This document shows positions 43,318 through 53,835 of a stretch of 64,000 nucleotides of DNA, one piece after another. The notes under the pieces were generated by a model. The model was not told where the DNA came from, did no database searches, and saw only the letters and a list, made by a program, of their open reading frames with translations. Location of the stretch: assembly GCA_017506865.1 (NCBI GenBank), contig JAFCMP010000546.1:372001-436000 (forward strand), given 5' to 3'. The position numbers and the translations under genes were made by a program. Numbering within the stretch: the first letter of the stretch is position 1; each line of letters starts with the position of its first letter. The DNA comes from Tribonema minus (lineage: Eukaryota > Sar > Xanthophyceae > Tribonematales > Tribonemataceae).

Positions 43318-44369
43318 TGCTTGCGCGCTGGGACCGCACGCATGCGCCTCTCGCCATTCCGACGCAGATTGCTGCTGATGTCGACGATGTGCTGAGCGTT
43401 GAGGCTGCGGCAACGACCCTTCCCCCCTAAACACCCCTAGTTGAAGTTGACACTGCCCCCTTGTTTCCGGCGGATTGTGCGTGCACCACACACCGATGCG
43501 CATATGCTGAGCGCCGTCTAATGCGCGCTTCTCGGGCTGCGGCCCAGGCAGCGCCGCGCCGCGCCCCGCGCGTGCGATGGGCAGTTTGCGTTGCGGACGA
43601 CAAGACCTGCGCCGCCCCCCCTGGTGCTTTCATTTCCAGCAGCACAACAACCAAGGGGGTGTTTTAGAGCTGGGTGTGTCGACGATTGGGGATCACGTAG
43701 AGAGGCCTGTTACGGGGGGAGGAAGGCATTGAAATGGGGAGGGGAGGGACGGCAGCACACCCAAATCTCATCGCGGCATGAAAGTGCGTATTAGAAGCGT
43801 TGCGGTCCGTGCACAGCTGTGCAGGCAGCAGCACTGCACACGGCTACCCATGCTGATAACGGCTTCATTCGTGCCGCTGCGGCTGTTGCCACTGCTGCTC
43901 CTACTGCTTGCATGGGCCGTGCGATGGTGCGTGTCAAACGTCGGGTCTTGGCCATGAGGCTGAGCTGCACTGCCCTTTTCGAGGTTGCAGCATTGCACAT
44001 CAATGAAAATGGAGTCATATCTGTAGTGCAACTCCTGTGTTTGTTTGTGGACAGCCGACTCATCTTTGTCAACCTTGATGCTGTACCGGTCAGCTGCAAG
44101 CCTTCCGAAGTCAGAGTGGTAGTGGATGCCCTCGATGTCAAATTGATGTCAAGCAGCTGATGTTGACTCCCAGACCTACATGGCTTCATGCGGCAGCACC
44201 AGTTGCGGGCGAGCCGATAGCAGCAGCAACATTGCTGCAATTAAAAACTGCAACTTCAACCCTCGATGACCGCCGTGAGAGATCCGTGTGACAGGCCTTG
44301 ACACGCTCGCTCAACGTGCGTTTCGATTAAAAGAACAGATTCTCGCGTGACACGCTACGCGCCAAACGC

Positions 44370-44540
44370 ATTTTGACGGGGGCACACCACACCACCACAT
44401 AGCATTGCATCAGCCTGCGTGGAGAGCAGACTTGAAGGTACCACGATGGCGTCAGAAAACCCAGTGTTCACGCTAGCGCCACACATTCTGGCCTTTCTGC
44501 CGCCCTCGCTAATGGTGAGGAGCACGTGTCGCAACCGACC
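44370..44540 (+). pseudogene. Inverted 5' fragment of the ankyrin-repeat gene
   Basis: Plus-strand sequence from about 44372 (GCATCAGCCTGCG) through ACCACGATGGCGTCAGAAAA to GTGAGGAGCACGTGTCGCAA closely matches the reverse complement of 47697-47825, the start of the neighbouring ankyrin gene. It encodes MASENPVFTLAPHILAFLPP and SLMVRSTCR and then diverges (stop soon after). Differences are mostly synonymous or conservative. It is an inverted duplicate of the N-terminal part and lacks all ankyrin repeats. Confidence 0.9.
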
Positions 44541-44989
44541 GAACTGCAACGTTGTACTTCAACCCTGCTGAGGCTTTGTGAACGACAATCATTCGGCTGA
44601 CCTTCACAGAATATGCACCTTTGCAATGCTGATATATATATATTTGAAATCACTCAGGGTGCGAGAAATGCCCTTATGGCTGATGTCAAGGTTGCTCTGG
44701 TGTGACAAAGCGCAAGTGACGATCACTGCAAAACAAAACGCGAAATGGCGCAACCAGATGACTGCAGGGAGTACTGCTCTTCATTCATCTCAGGTGGCAT
44801 GTCGGCCTTCGGTGACCAACAATGACCTTGCTACACATTGTCAAGTCAATGCCAGCAGAAAGCCAACACTATTGTGCCGAATGATGGGATAGAACATGCA
44901 ATTGTAAATTGCCATCTGCACTGAGCTGAGCTAGTGATGGACCATATGGTGGGTGCAGCAGTATGAGCCCAGCTGTACTTTTTCTTTCA

Positions 44990-45140
44990 GTTTCTCACTA
45001 GGGCGCGAAAAAGCCCAGATGCTGGATGCCCAGCGTGCAACCAAAATCAACATGTGTCCTTTGAACACCTTGAAAATGTCTGCAGATGTACTTTTATTAT
45101 ATTCCACTTGTGGCTGTGGAAATGCCATGTTGTAGGTGCG
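44990..45140. repeat. Dispersed repeat B, copy 1
   Basis: It shares with 45545-45660 the ordered blocks GGCGCGAAAA.GCCC, GGATG, CAACA/CAACC, TCTGCAGATGTACT, TTATTATATTCCACTT and TGGCTGTGGAAATGCCATGT. Its left block is the reverse complement of the short repeat at 52-80. No coding capacity. Confidence 0.8.
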
Positions 45141-45544
45141 CCTTGTTCTCACTCTTGGATGTAGCATGCAAAGCTTGCACGCCACACCCCGCCCCCCACA
45201 TCACCCCCAACAAAGCACCCGCAAGCGACTGTCCCCCACATACTAGCAGGGATACCAAACAAAGCTACAAGACTCTCCCCCCACAGACAGACCCGTCTTA
45301 GGGCCACCCAGCTCCACGCAGACTCCATCTCAAAGTTTTCATGCAGGCCAAGGTCACCATAATGGGCCCTGAACTGGAGATTGTGGCTATCTACGTGAAC
45401 CCCGATATCATAAAGATAAGCAGAGGGAGTCACTGGGCGCCAGGCGCTGACGCTAGAAAGAAAGGCTATATAACTAAGCAAAGCATCGCCTCCTTGATGA
45501 GCGGGACGGTGGTTCACCGGGCCTCCCATGTACTTTGATTAATT

Positions 45545-45660
45545 TCGCTTCGCAAGGGGCGCGAAAAGCCCTCTCTTTGGATGTGCACTCAATGCAACAT
45601 TCCTTCTGCAGATGTACTATTATTATATTCCACTTATGGCTGTGGAAATGCCATGTACTT
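45545..45660. repeat. Dispersed repeat B, copy 2
   Basis: Second copy, same orientation, about 550 bp from copy 1. The right half (TTATTATATTCCACTTATGG) is nearly identical to copy 1. The left half is more diverged and shorter. Confidence 0.8.
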
Positions 45661-46622
45661 GTCATCAATTCTCGCTTGGGACGCACTACGCCCATATGAA
45701 CAATGACATAACGCTTGCTACAATCAATAAGGCCTTGTAAGGTGTAAGGTGTGCATGCATGTCAAGTCACAAAAGTACAGAATGGTCCCAGCACGCTGGT
45801 ATTGCGTACAACCAACATCATGATAGCGTGCAGCCAACATAGCCATACGGCGTCCAGGATGTGCTGTCAACAATTTCCACGCTTTTGGAGAACAAATCCA
45901 GTTCAGTGCAGTGCTTGCTTTGTATGGGAGCCTTTACGCTGTGCTTCTACAAGCTGCAGGGTCAACTCCAGTCGCACCAGATATCAGAGGCCAAACATGC
46001 ATGGCTCATAATCAAACGTCTACTTAGATATGAGAGCTCGAGCAAGAAGCAGCAAGATGCGTTCACAAGCAGGTGCATTCACAGCCGATGCAATTGCTGC
46101 TGCTGCCAGTGGCGAGGGGCACATGTCCCTCGGAGCAACAACAAAAAAAGCGTCAAAAACGTGCGTCCTGGAAGACCATCATGATGGTGGGCATCGGTGA
46201 GAGTGCGTGAAATTACTGATGTACGCATACTCAAGCTAAGTTACAACATGTACACGCACAGTGTCTCTGGAGCACCTCCAGGTCGGCATCAAACCTGAAA
46301 TTGCGCCCAGCAAGTGCCTGCCGAGCACTCATACTTACAGAGCAACCGCTGCTGCCGCTGGCACCTGGCTTGCTTTCGAGCTGTCTTTGTCTTTCGACCG
46401 TTGGCTACGACATGTACGCCATAGCACCTGTGCCCCTCCCGCTTGGCTGACTTGTGTCAGATAACACATGTATATAGCCTACACCGTCCCCTCTCCCGCT
46501 GCTCCACCATTCAACTAAACCCTGATGCGCCAGCCTCACCTGACATCATGACCTGCCGCCAGCGGCTGTGACGGACTCCCCCGAGGCCGTAGCTTGGTCA
46601 CTCCTCATGCTGCTGTACCATG

Positions 46623-47960
46623 TCATCCTGCGGCTCCCTCGAGCTGCTGCTCCATAACGATGTCGTCCTGCGGGTCCTGCGGGCACCCGTTGGCCAGTGC
46701 CCAGTGCAGCACGTGGCGGTGCTGGTAGTACTCGGCGGCGATGCACGTCCGCCTGTCCCAGCGGCAGCCGTTGGCGCGCAGCCACTGCAGCACCTCCAGG
46801 TGCCCGCAAGAGGCAGCCGCGCAGCATATGTTGGCTTGCAGCGGGCACCCGTTGGCGTGCGCCCACTGCAGCAGCCCTAGGTGCCCGCCCTCTGCGGCGT
46901 TGTGGGACGTGTGCTCGTCCCACGGGCAGCCATTGGCGCGCGCCCACTGCAGCACCTGCAGCTTCCCGCCGCTTGCCGCGCTCGAGCAGGTCGCCGCGTT
47001 CAGGGGACACCCGTTGGCGTGCAGCCACTGCACTACGTGCAGGTGCCCGCCAAATGCAGCAGAATTGAATATGGCTTGGGCGTTCCATGGGCACCCTTGG
47101 GCTCGTGCCCACTGCAGCAGCTCGAGGTGCCCGTGCTGCGCAGCAGAGGAGCATGTCCACCTGTCCCAGGGGCAGCCGCTGGCGCGGAGCCACTGCAGCA
47201 GCGCGATGCTGCCGTGCTGTGCCGCACCACTACATGTCCACTCGTCCCAGGGGCAGCCGCTGGCATGCAGCCACCCCAGGATCTCTTGGTTCCCCCGCCT
47301 GGCAGCTTCAGCACAGGCTCGCTGGTCCCACGGGCACCCGTTGGCTCGTGCCCACTGCAGTAGCTCCCAGTGACCGCCGCGCGCAGCCGCGGTGCACGTT
47401 TGCTCGCTCCACGGGCACCCGTTCTCTCTCAGCCACCGCAGTACGTGCAGGTGGCCCCCGCAGGCAGCCCACTCGGCGTGGTCCTCGCGCAACGGCAACT
47501 CGTTCGCGGCGCACACAAAGCGCAATCCAGGGAGATCGCCGGCGATTGCGCATAACCGCTGCGCCGAGTACGGGTCCAAGCCGCTTTCAAGCACCCATTT
47601 AACGAGGTCCGCGCTGCCTACAGCATCCGCTGCCCAGGTCAGGTGCCTGCACCATGCCTCGTGGACTTGCTCAGCCGTGCTGCGAAACTTGCGACACGTG
47701 CTCCTCACCATGAGCGAGGGCGGCAGGAAGGCCAGGATGTGCGGCGCAACCGTGAAGACTGGATTTTTTGAAGCCATCGTGGCACCTCTGAGGCTGCTTC
47801 GAGGGGGCGCTAAAGCTGATGCAGGATCCAACGCTGTTGAGGTTCTCTCCGTCGAAGTGCGAGTTGCTCCTGTTGCCGTGTCAAGCCCTTTCTTGAGCGT
47901 GTCGATCAAGTGGTCAAACTGGTCTGTCCAAGACGGTCCATCACCCTTCTCTGCCTTCAT
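46623..47960 (-). CDS. Ankyrin-repeat protein with F-box-like N-terminus, 445 aa
   Basis: A single uninterrupted frame. Residues 1-62 are polar and likely disordered. Residues 63-95 (NPVFTVAPHILAFLPPSLMV, then RSTCRKFRS) resemble a short F-box. From about residue 110 to 430 there are ten or so ankyrin units of roughly 30-33 aa with the pattern AA..GHLEVLQW(L/A)(R/H)ANGCPWD. This ankyrin type is expanded in brown-algal and oomycete genomes. Ankyrin arrays are protein-binding; with an F-box the protein could recruit substrates to an SCF ubiquitin ligase, but that is inference and the F-box call is weak. An in-frame ATG at residue 62 (47777) is the start shared with the inverted fragment at 44370-44540, so translation may begin there. 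The 5' end is only 96 bp from the divergently transcribed TraB gene. It ends at a stop codon at 46623. Confidence 0.92.
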   Translation of the reverse strand: MKAEKGDGPSWTDQFDHLIDTLKKGLDTATGATRTSTERTSTALDPASALAPPRSSLRGATMASKNPVFTVAPHILAFLPPSLMVRSTCRKFRSTAEQVHEAWCRHLTWAADAVGSADLVKWVLESGLDPYSAQRLCAIAGDLPGLRFVCAANELPLREDHAEWAACGGHLHVLRWLRENGCPWSEQTCTAAARGGHWELLQWARANGCPWDQRACAEAARRGNQEILGWLHASGCPWDEWTCSGAAQHGSIALLQWLRASGCPWDRWTCSSAAQHGHLELLQWARAQGCPWNAQAIFNSAAFGGHLHVVQWLHANGCPLNAATCSSAASGGKLQVLQWARANGCPWDEHTSHNAAEGGHLGLLQWAHANGCPLQANICCAAASCGHLEVLQWLRANGCRWDRRTCIAAEYYQHRHVLHWALANGCPQDPQDDIVMEQQLEGAAG

Positions 47961-48056
47961 TCTTGCGTGTCACACCTTGAGGCTCAACTTCAATTGCGGA
48001 TGAGGGTATGTATGTAGGGCTACGCGCCACGATGTTGAAGTGTGTGTACACGCAGG
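47961..48056. promoter_or_regulatory. 96-bp divergent promoter region (ankyrin / TraB)
   Basis: The two start codons, 47960 (minus) and 48057 (plus), are 96 bp apart, so this interval must carry both 5' leaders unless one gene starts at an internal ATG. It contains CTTCAATTGCGGATGAGG and a GTTGAAG motif. No TATA box is seen. Confidence 0.55.
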
Positions 48057-51000
48057 ATGGCGGGGTGGAGTGGAGGCGAGGCGGCGGGATCAGTGGCGCG
48101 GGCGCTGCGGTTATATACGGGCGCGGCGGCAATATATGGAGCGTGCGCATTCCACGCACCATCGCCATTGCCACTTCATGCTACAGCATCGAAGCGAGCA
48201 TTGTACAGCATCAAAGACGCATCCACAGCTGCGGCCGCGCCAGCGATCCGACCAGTTAATTCGCTGCGGCCGGCCACTCCGCTTTCATCCATACCCGAAT
48301 GTTGCCTGGTGCTGCGGGACGCAGAAACATCGTCAGACCTGTACATCCTGGGATGTTTACATGTGAGCTGGCAAGCGTAGTATACAGGATGGCAGATCTC
48401 ACAGCAGGCTCAAATTGTGATCCATGTTTTCTTTGTCTCTATCAGAGCGTTGATTTTCCGCGTTGCTTGAATAGATCTGAAGTTGCGTCATGAGCAATGT
48501 CTGCTTCACAGTTGCTGTCAAGAGGCATGGTGTGCCTTGCACTCGGCATCGGGGGGCTGCCTTATTATCGACACTGCACCTCGCTTGCTCCACATCATAG
48601 CTGCAGTGTGTTACTCCTCGAAACGCCCTTGTGTAGTCATGCTTGTGCAGCTGTGAGTGCAGGCTCGCTTCATCAGGCACCTGGGACTGACACAGCGTCG
48701 ATGCACTTTTATCATGCAGGGCTCTCCAACGAGCAGCAGGGACGTGGAGAATGTGATCAATGAGTCCTCGCCGGGCGCGGTGGTGCTGGAACTGTGCGAA
48801 AGCCGCTTCAAGGCGCTGAGCCGGGAGCTCGCTGCAGAGGTGACGTGCCTTCTTCAATTTATCATGGCGCTGCCTCACAGCTTTTCTTTCAAGAACTATG
48901 TCAGTAGAAGGATCCAGATCAAGGCTCAACTGAGAGAGAAGCTGTGCGAGCCCACTGCTGATGACAGCATCAGACAGCCTCGCTGCGTGGCGCATGTTGC
49001 GGGAGTGTCAGGGCGCTTTCGTCACAGGCAGTGGGGGACGCATGAAAGCGACCAGCGTCATCGATTAGCGCAGGCGGGGCATGAATGTGCGCATTAAGTT
49101 GTTTTAGCCGTGGCGGCCCCTGAATCTGACTTGCCCACAGCACTGGTCGCCGTGACTGCGGCCGAGTCTGACGTGCCCACAGCACTGGTATCGGTTCGGC
49201 TTCCAGCAGTAGGCACGCGTGGTGCATCCTGATGATGTACACGCACTCCTAGCGCACAACTCATGGCGTTGGACGACCAGCAGCATAGAACATCGTTGCC
49301 GACTTGCATAGCTGCACCAACTTTGATACTATGGCGCGCGTCATGCCAAGCATGCTTCCAGGCGAGGAACTTCATGCTGCGGCGTGCAGATTTGAAGCAT
49401 ATAATGAAGTAGCGTGCCAGCCGTTACAACCCCCAGGCGTGGTTGTTAAATTTATGCACACCTGAACCGCCCTATCTCATGCACATGTGAAACACCCCAT
49501 CTCAGTGCACACTAACGCGCTGTGTGTACGTACCGTCATGCAACATTGGCGTCTCGAGCGTTGAGTCTCAGTGACTCAGCTGCTGCAACGACGCTCAACA
49601 TCAGCAGCACTGATCTATGTACTGACTTTGCAGTGCTGCTTCAGCGGCCTGGTGGCTTTGCTTACACAGGCTTGCTTACACATATCGATACCAGCAGCTG
49701 ATTCTTCCTATACTTGACCTGATCGCGATGTTGTGATGGCACACCGCAGCACACCCACGACACAGTGGCCCTCGCACCGCACCTCACCTTTGACTACACA
49801 TGCCACGGGCAGTCGACCACCGCCACCACAATCAGAATCTATGCAAACAACTCACACCTCCTTTCTGACCTCTTTTTGTTCCGCGCTGGACGCTCCAGCA
49901 GAGCGTCAAGGAGGAGACGGAGGTGGAGCGGATACACGCGGTTCTGGGGGGTTGGGTTAGGGGGCTCAAGAGCACGCAGCAGAAGAAGGGCCTGCTCCAG
50001 GCGCTCACAGCAGGTCAGCCTGAGCCGGTTGCGCTGCGTTGTTGTTGCGGAGCGATCCGGGCCTGGTGTGCATGTGTTGTGTGCCTGTTTGCCAGCGATG
50101 GCGCGAGGGAGCACGGTGCTTCTGAGCTCTTGTAACTGCCTAGCGTGTCCACTGTCGTGATGTGAAGAATGCTGTGTCGGTGAGCTTTTGTGGCCGGAGA
50201 GTCTGCAGACGCGTTTTTCAAAGGCTTTCAAAGGCTTTCCTTGAAAGCATGTCCGCCGCTTTCACATACCTGTTCTACGCGTGCATCTAGTGTCAAATCA
50301 TGTACTTCTAGGTATGTTCAAATCGAGTTGCCCTCGTTTTGTGCATGTGCATCAGGAGCGTCGCTTGTTGAAGCATGGCGGCGCACTGACAAATGTTTGC
50401 CATGCATGAAAAGGTGTGCACGTCACAACACGTACTTTGACGTCAGCTTGAGGTGCAGATCGTATCAGGAGGCTGGGGACGCGCGATTTGTGCCTGATGT
50501 CTCAATGGAGGTCCTATTGGCGCGGCGCTGGGCTCAATGTGACCATGAGCACCTGCTATGGACCACTACCGTCTGTTTGAGTAAGGCTTGAAGTTCAAGC
50601 CTTACATACTTGAAGTTCAATGTGAATTTGAAGTTTGGCACCAGAAGCGGAGGGGGACTGAAGTTGTTTAGTAGCACCTGTGGCAGACGCATGCATGGCT
50701 GCCGCTGGCTCCCGGCGACTGTTGCCAGACCTGAGATCAGTAATGTAACATTCGTGAGCCAGTCAGGGCGTGCCAGTTCAGGACTGCTGTCGTCTACTGC
50801 TCAATCTTGAAGTGTTTCCACGCAGATTCAGCACGAAACTCTTTGTTTGTGCTGCTGGCGTCCGGCTTATCCACCTGCTCGCCTCGATGGCACACCTGGT
50901 TGCGTTTTGCTGTGCCTGCACCGACTGACACCATGCAACTTCAATGAAGAAGTTTGAAGTTGAAGGATTTTACGTTGTGGCCACAAGCACCGCTGGCGCG

Positions 51001-53803
51001 CTGCGCCTTTCCTCAGACCTCCAACTGAACCCGGTGCCCGCTCTGCCCGCGCGCGCAGGGACAGGCTTATTGTATTTGCTGTGCCTATGCACCATTCCAC
51101 TTCAATGCTGAAGTTTTGAGTTGAAGTAGGAACACTGTTGCCACGCGCACCGCGACATGCTGGGCCCTTTCTCAGAATTTCAACTAAACCCCGGCTCCGC
51201 TTTGCCTGTGCGCGCAGGCCTCGTAAGCAGCGGGTACCTGTGGCAAAAGCTCAACAACTTTGACCCCGGGTGCGAGTTCAAGACGGTAAGCGCACGGCTC
51301 TTACGGCTCGTGTGTTGTTATTGAAGTCGCATTTTTGGTATTGTATGCCAGCTGCAGGTTGAAGACAGCAAGTTGTGCGTCAAGTTTTGGACCTTCTCTG
51401 GTGTGCTTCACTATAGGTACCTTTGACTCCTGTGACTCCATCTGCGATTTGACGACAACTCCTGGGCCAAGCTTTGGACCTTCAGTCACGTGCTTTGGTC
51501 CCAGGTCACAGCGGACCATGAGTTCTCAAGTTCGAATGCGTAGTCTATACTCAGTGTGCCCTTTCGGTCGATTCCCCCATGAGCCCATGCACGAGGGTGC
51601 TGCGGTTCTATTGTGCCTGCTCCAGGGGCACTTGGGGTGCCACTGCAGCGTGCACTGCTCGTCGCGATTGTGCCTGGCGTCACACATTCACGACTCTGGC
51701 CCTGACTCTGATGGTGAAACTTGAGAGTTTATAACACTTTCGCGTGTGGTTTTATCGGTGTATTGGACATGTCTGGCCACGGTGGAGCGCCGGAATCGCC
51801 TTTCACCACTGCCAGGGGCATACGCAGGGATGATGCAGGCTCAAACGCGGCACGCCATGCTTTCAGAGTCACTGCCTGCTTGTGCCACCGCCATTCTGGC
51901 TTGACGTCTGCTGCCCTCAGCAGGTGCCGCCCGACGCGCACAGACTTCAATTGAATGAACATTGCCATTGGCAACAGCGGCAGCAACAAGTGGTCACGTC
52001 GATCTCAACATTGTTTCAACATACCGAGTCCCCGCGGCACAAGTATGCGCAGAAGTTGAACATACACGCATGTGCAGCAAATTGAAGTTGGAGCATGAGG
52101 CACGTGCTGCCCTCTGCTTGCGTGCGCATGGTCTTATCAACGAAGAGGTGTTGACCACTGCCACCAGTCATCGCCTTGGTGCCGTCTGTCCTGCTGCTGA
52201 TAATGCCGCTGACAACATTCACAGGGTGCAGAATCAACCAGTCTGCTGACGCTGCCAAGCCTCAACACCCACTCCTTCCTTACCTTCACGTCAACACTGT
52301 GCGCCAGAGGTGTTGATACGCCATGGATGCATCTTTGTCGAACTGCTGCTTGAGTGGGGAGTTGATGGGCTATTCTGACGCTGCAAAGGCGACGGCGCCG
52401 GCAGCAGGGACAACAACAAGTTGCCATGCTGATTGCCATTCCATTCAGCATATCTGCACATCAGCAGTTCAATACATGACAAAAGAAACATGTTTACAAA
52501 CTCAGCCCAATGTTCACTATATTCTATGCGCAGCACATGGTCCCATGAGGCACACGGCACTGTCCGCTTTCGTGCGCTCGCTTGGCCCACCAAAGAAAAG
52601 AACCCGTCGATTACTGCAACCAGACACTAATGAGGCGCCTCTCGACGTGCGCCACAGGCGATGGCGCTGTCCAACGCGCGCGGCATAGACATCGTGCTGG
52701 GTGATAGGGACATCAATGAGACATTGGGACGTCTCAACGGCAAAAACAAGCAGGGCAAGAGGGCCCCCAAGCTGCAGGTGCGTCGCGCATTGTCCGCTGA
52801 GGGTACTGCTGCTTCTGCAAAGGTTACGTGTCTACTTTGAAGCATGCGCATGTGTTCATATGTGCTCGCAAGCACAAGCAGGTGGAGGCGAGTCACGCAA
52901 TGTCCGCTGAGGGTGCTGCTGCTGCTGCGCAGTTTACACGTACACTCCAATAGCATACATGCACATGATGAAGTTACATGTTTCCATGCATCATTTGTTG
53001 CATTCTTAACAAGTTATACGTGTTCAGGCGGTATGTACTGATGAGCGCTGCTGCTACAAAACAACATCATAAGGGTGCACCGCGGAGTTCACGCTTTGAG
53101 GTTTACGTTGTTTGAGTTCTGTGTAGCGGGCGCTCCCGACAGACACAACTCCAAAACGCGTCGACACCTCAGGCAGCCTGCCGCTTGATGAAACACTGAT
53201 AGCCAGTGGTACTTGCGAACACACATTTTGCAGCACGTTCATGTTCAGCCGAGATTCCCGGCGGCAACCGGATTTACTTCAACTTGAATTTATCCAGCAC
53301 ACCCACTTCCCGCGCTCGCTGTGTCGTCTGCCACTGCAGCCGAATGCGCCGCCGCCGCCGCCGCTGCTGAAGGCCAAGAAGCGCTGGAGTGTGGACCGCA
53401 GCTTGGCATGTGAGTTCAAGTTGAAGTACATAAGTTCAAGTTGAAGTGAAGAGGTTCAAGCTGGAGGTCGCCGCATCACTGACTGCAGAGCAATTTTGTT
53501 AGAACAACATGAGAGATCATGACTGGAGCGAACGGTATGCACGTGTGGCGTGTGTGCTGGCAACAAAGGCCGCGACGCGCTCTAGCCTGAACCACCGGTC
53601 GGCGGTGCGAGTGCGCTACATAGTTCAAGTTGAACTGAAGTCTATTTTTCGCCACTTGCTGCTTAGCGGTATGTCCACACCTGACATGCCTAGTCGCGCG
53701 TCCACCACGCGCTGCGGACACCTCACTTGTACACCTCCATGTTGTTGCGTACTTCAAAGTATACTTGAAGTGTCCACATGCACAAAGGGACACATGACGT
53801 GCG

Positions 53804-53835
<32 letters not shown>

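Larger units (their letters stand above)
43318..46622. other. Intergenic region between PP2A-B and the ankyrin gene
   Basis: The two genes converge here. I see no complete gene. Open frames at 43791-44240 (minus) and 43819-44160 (plus) overlap each other and lack recognisable domains. The region holds a fragment of the ankyrin gene (44370-44540), two copies of a dispersed repeat (about 44990-45140 and 45545-45660) and otherwise AT-richer, unassigned sequence. Confidence 0.5.

Noticed and set aside
43791..44240. Two overlapping opposite-strand frames (149 and 113 codons) downstream of PP2A-B
   Set aside because: Neither has a recognisable domain, repeat pattern or splice partner, and both cannot be coding. 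Left unannotated.
46741..47602. Plus-strand frames of 120-210 codons across the ankyrin gene
   Set aside because: Antisense to a clear ankyrin-repeat ORF; their apparent repetitiveness mirrors the ankyrin units.
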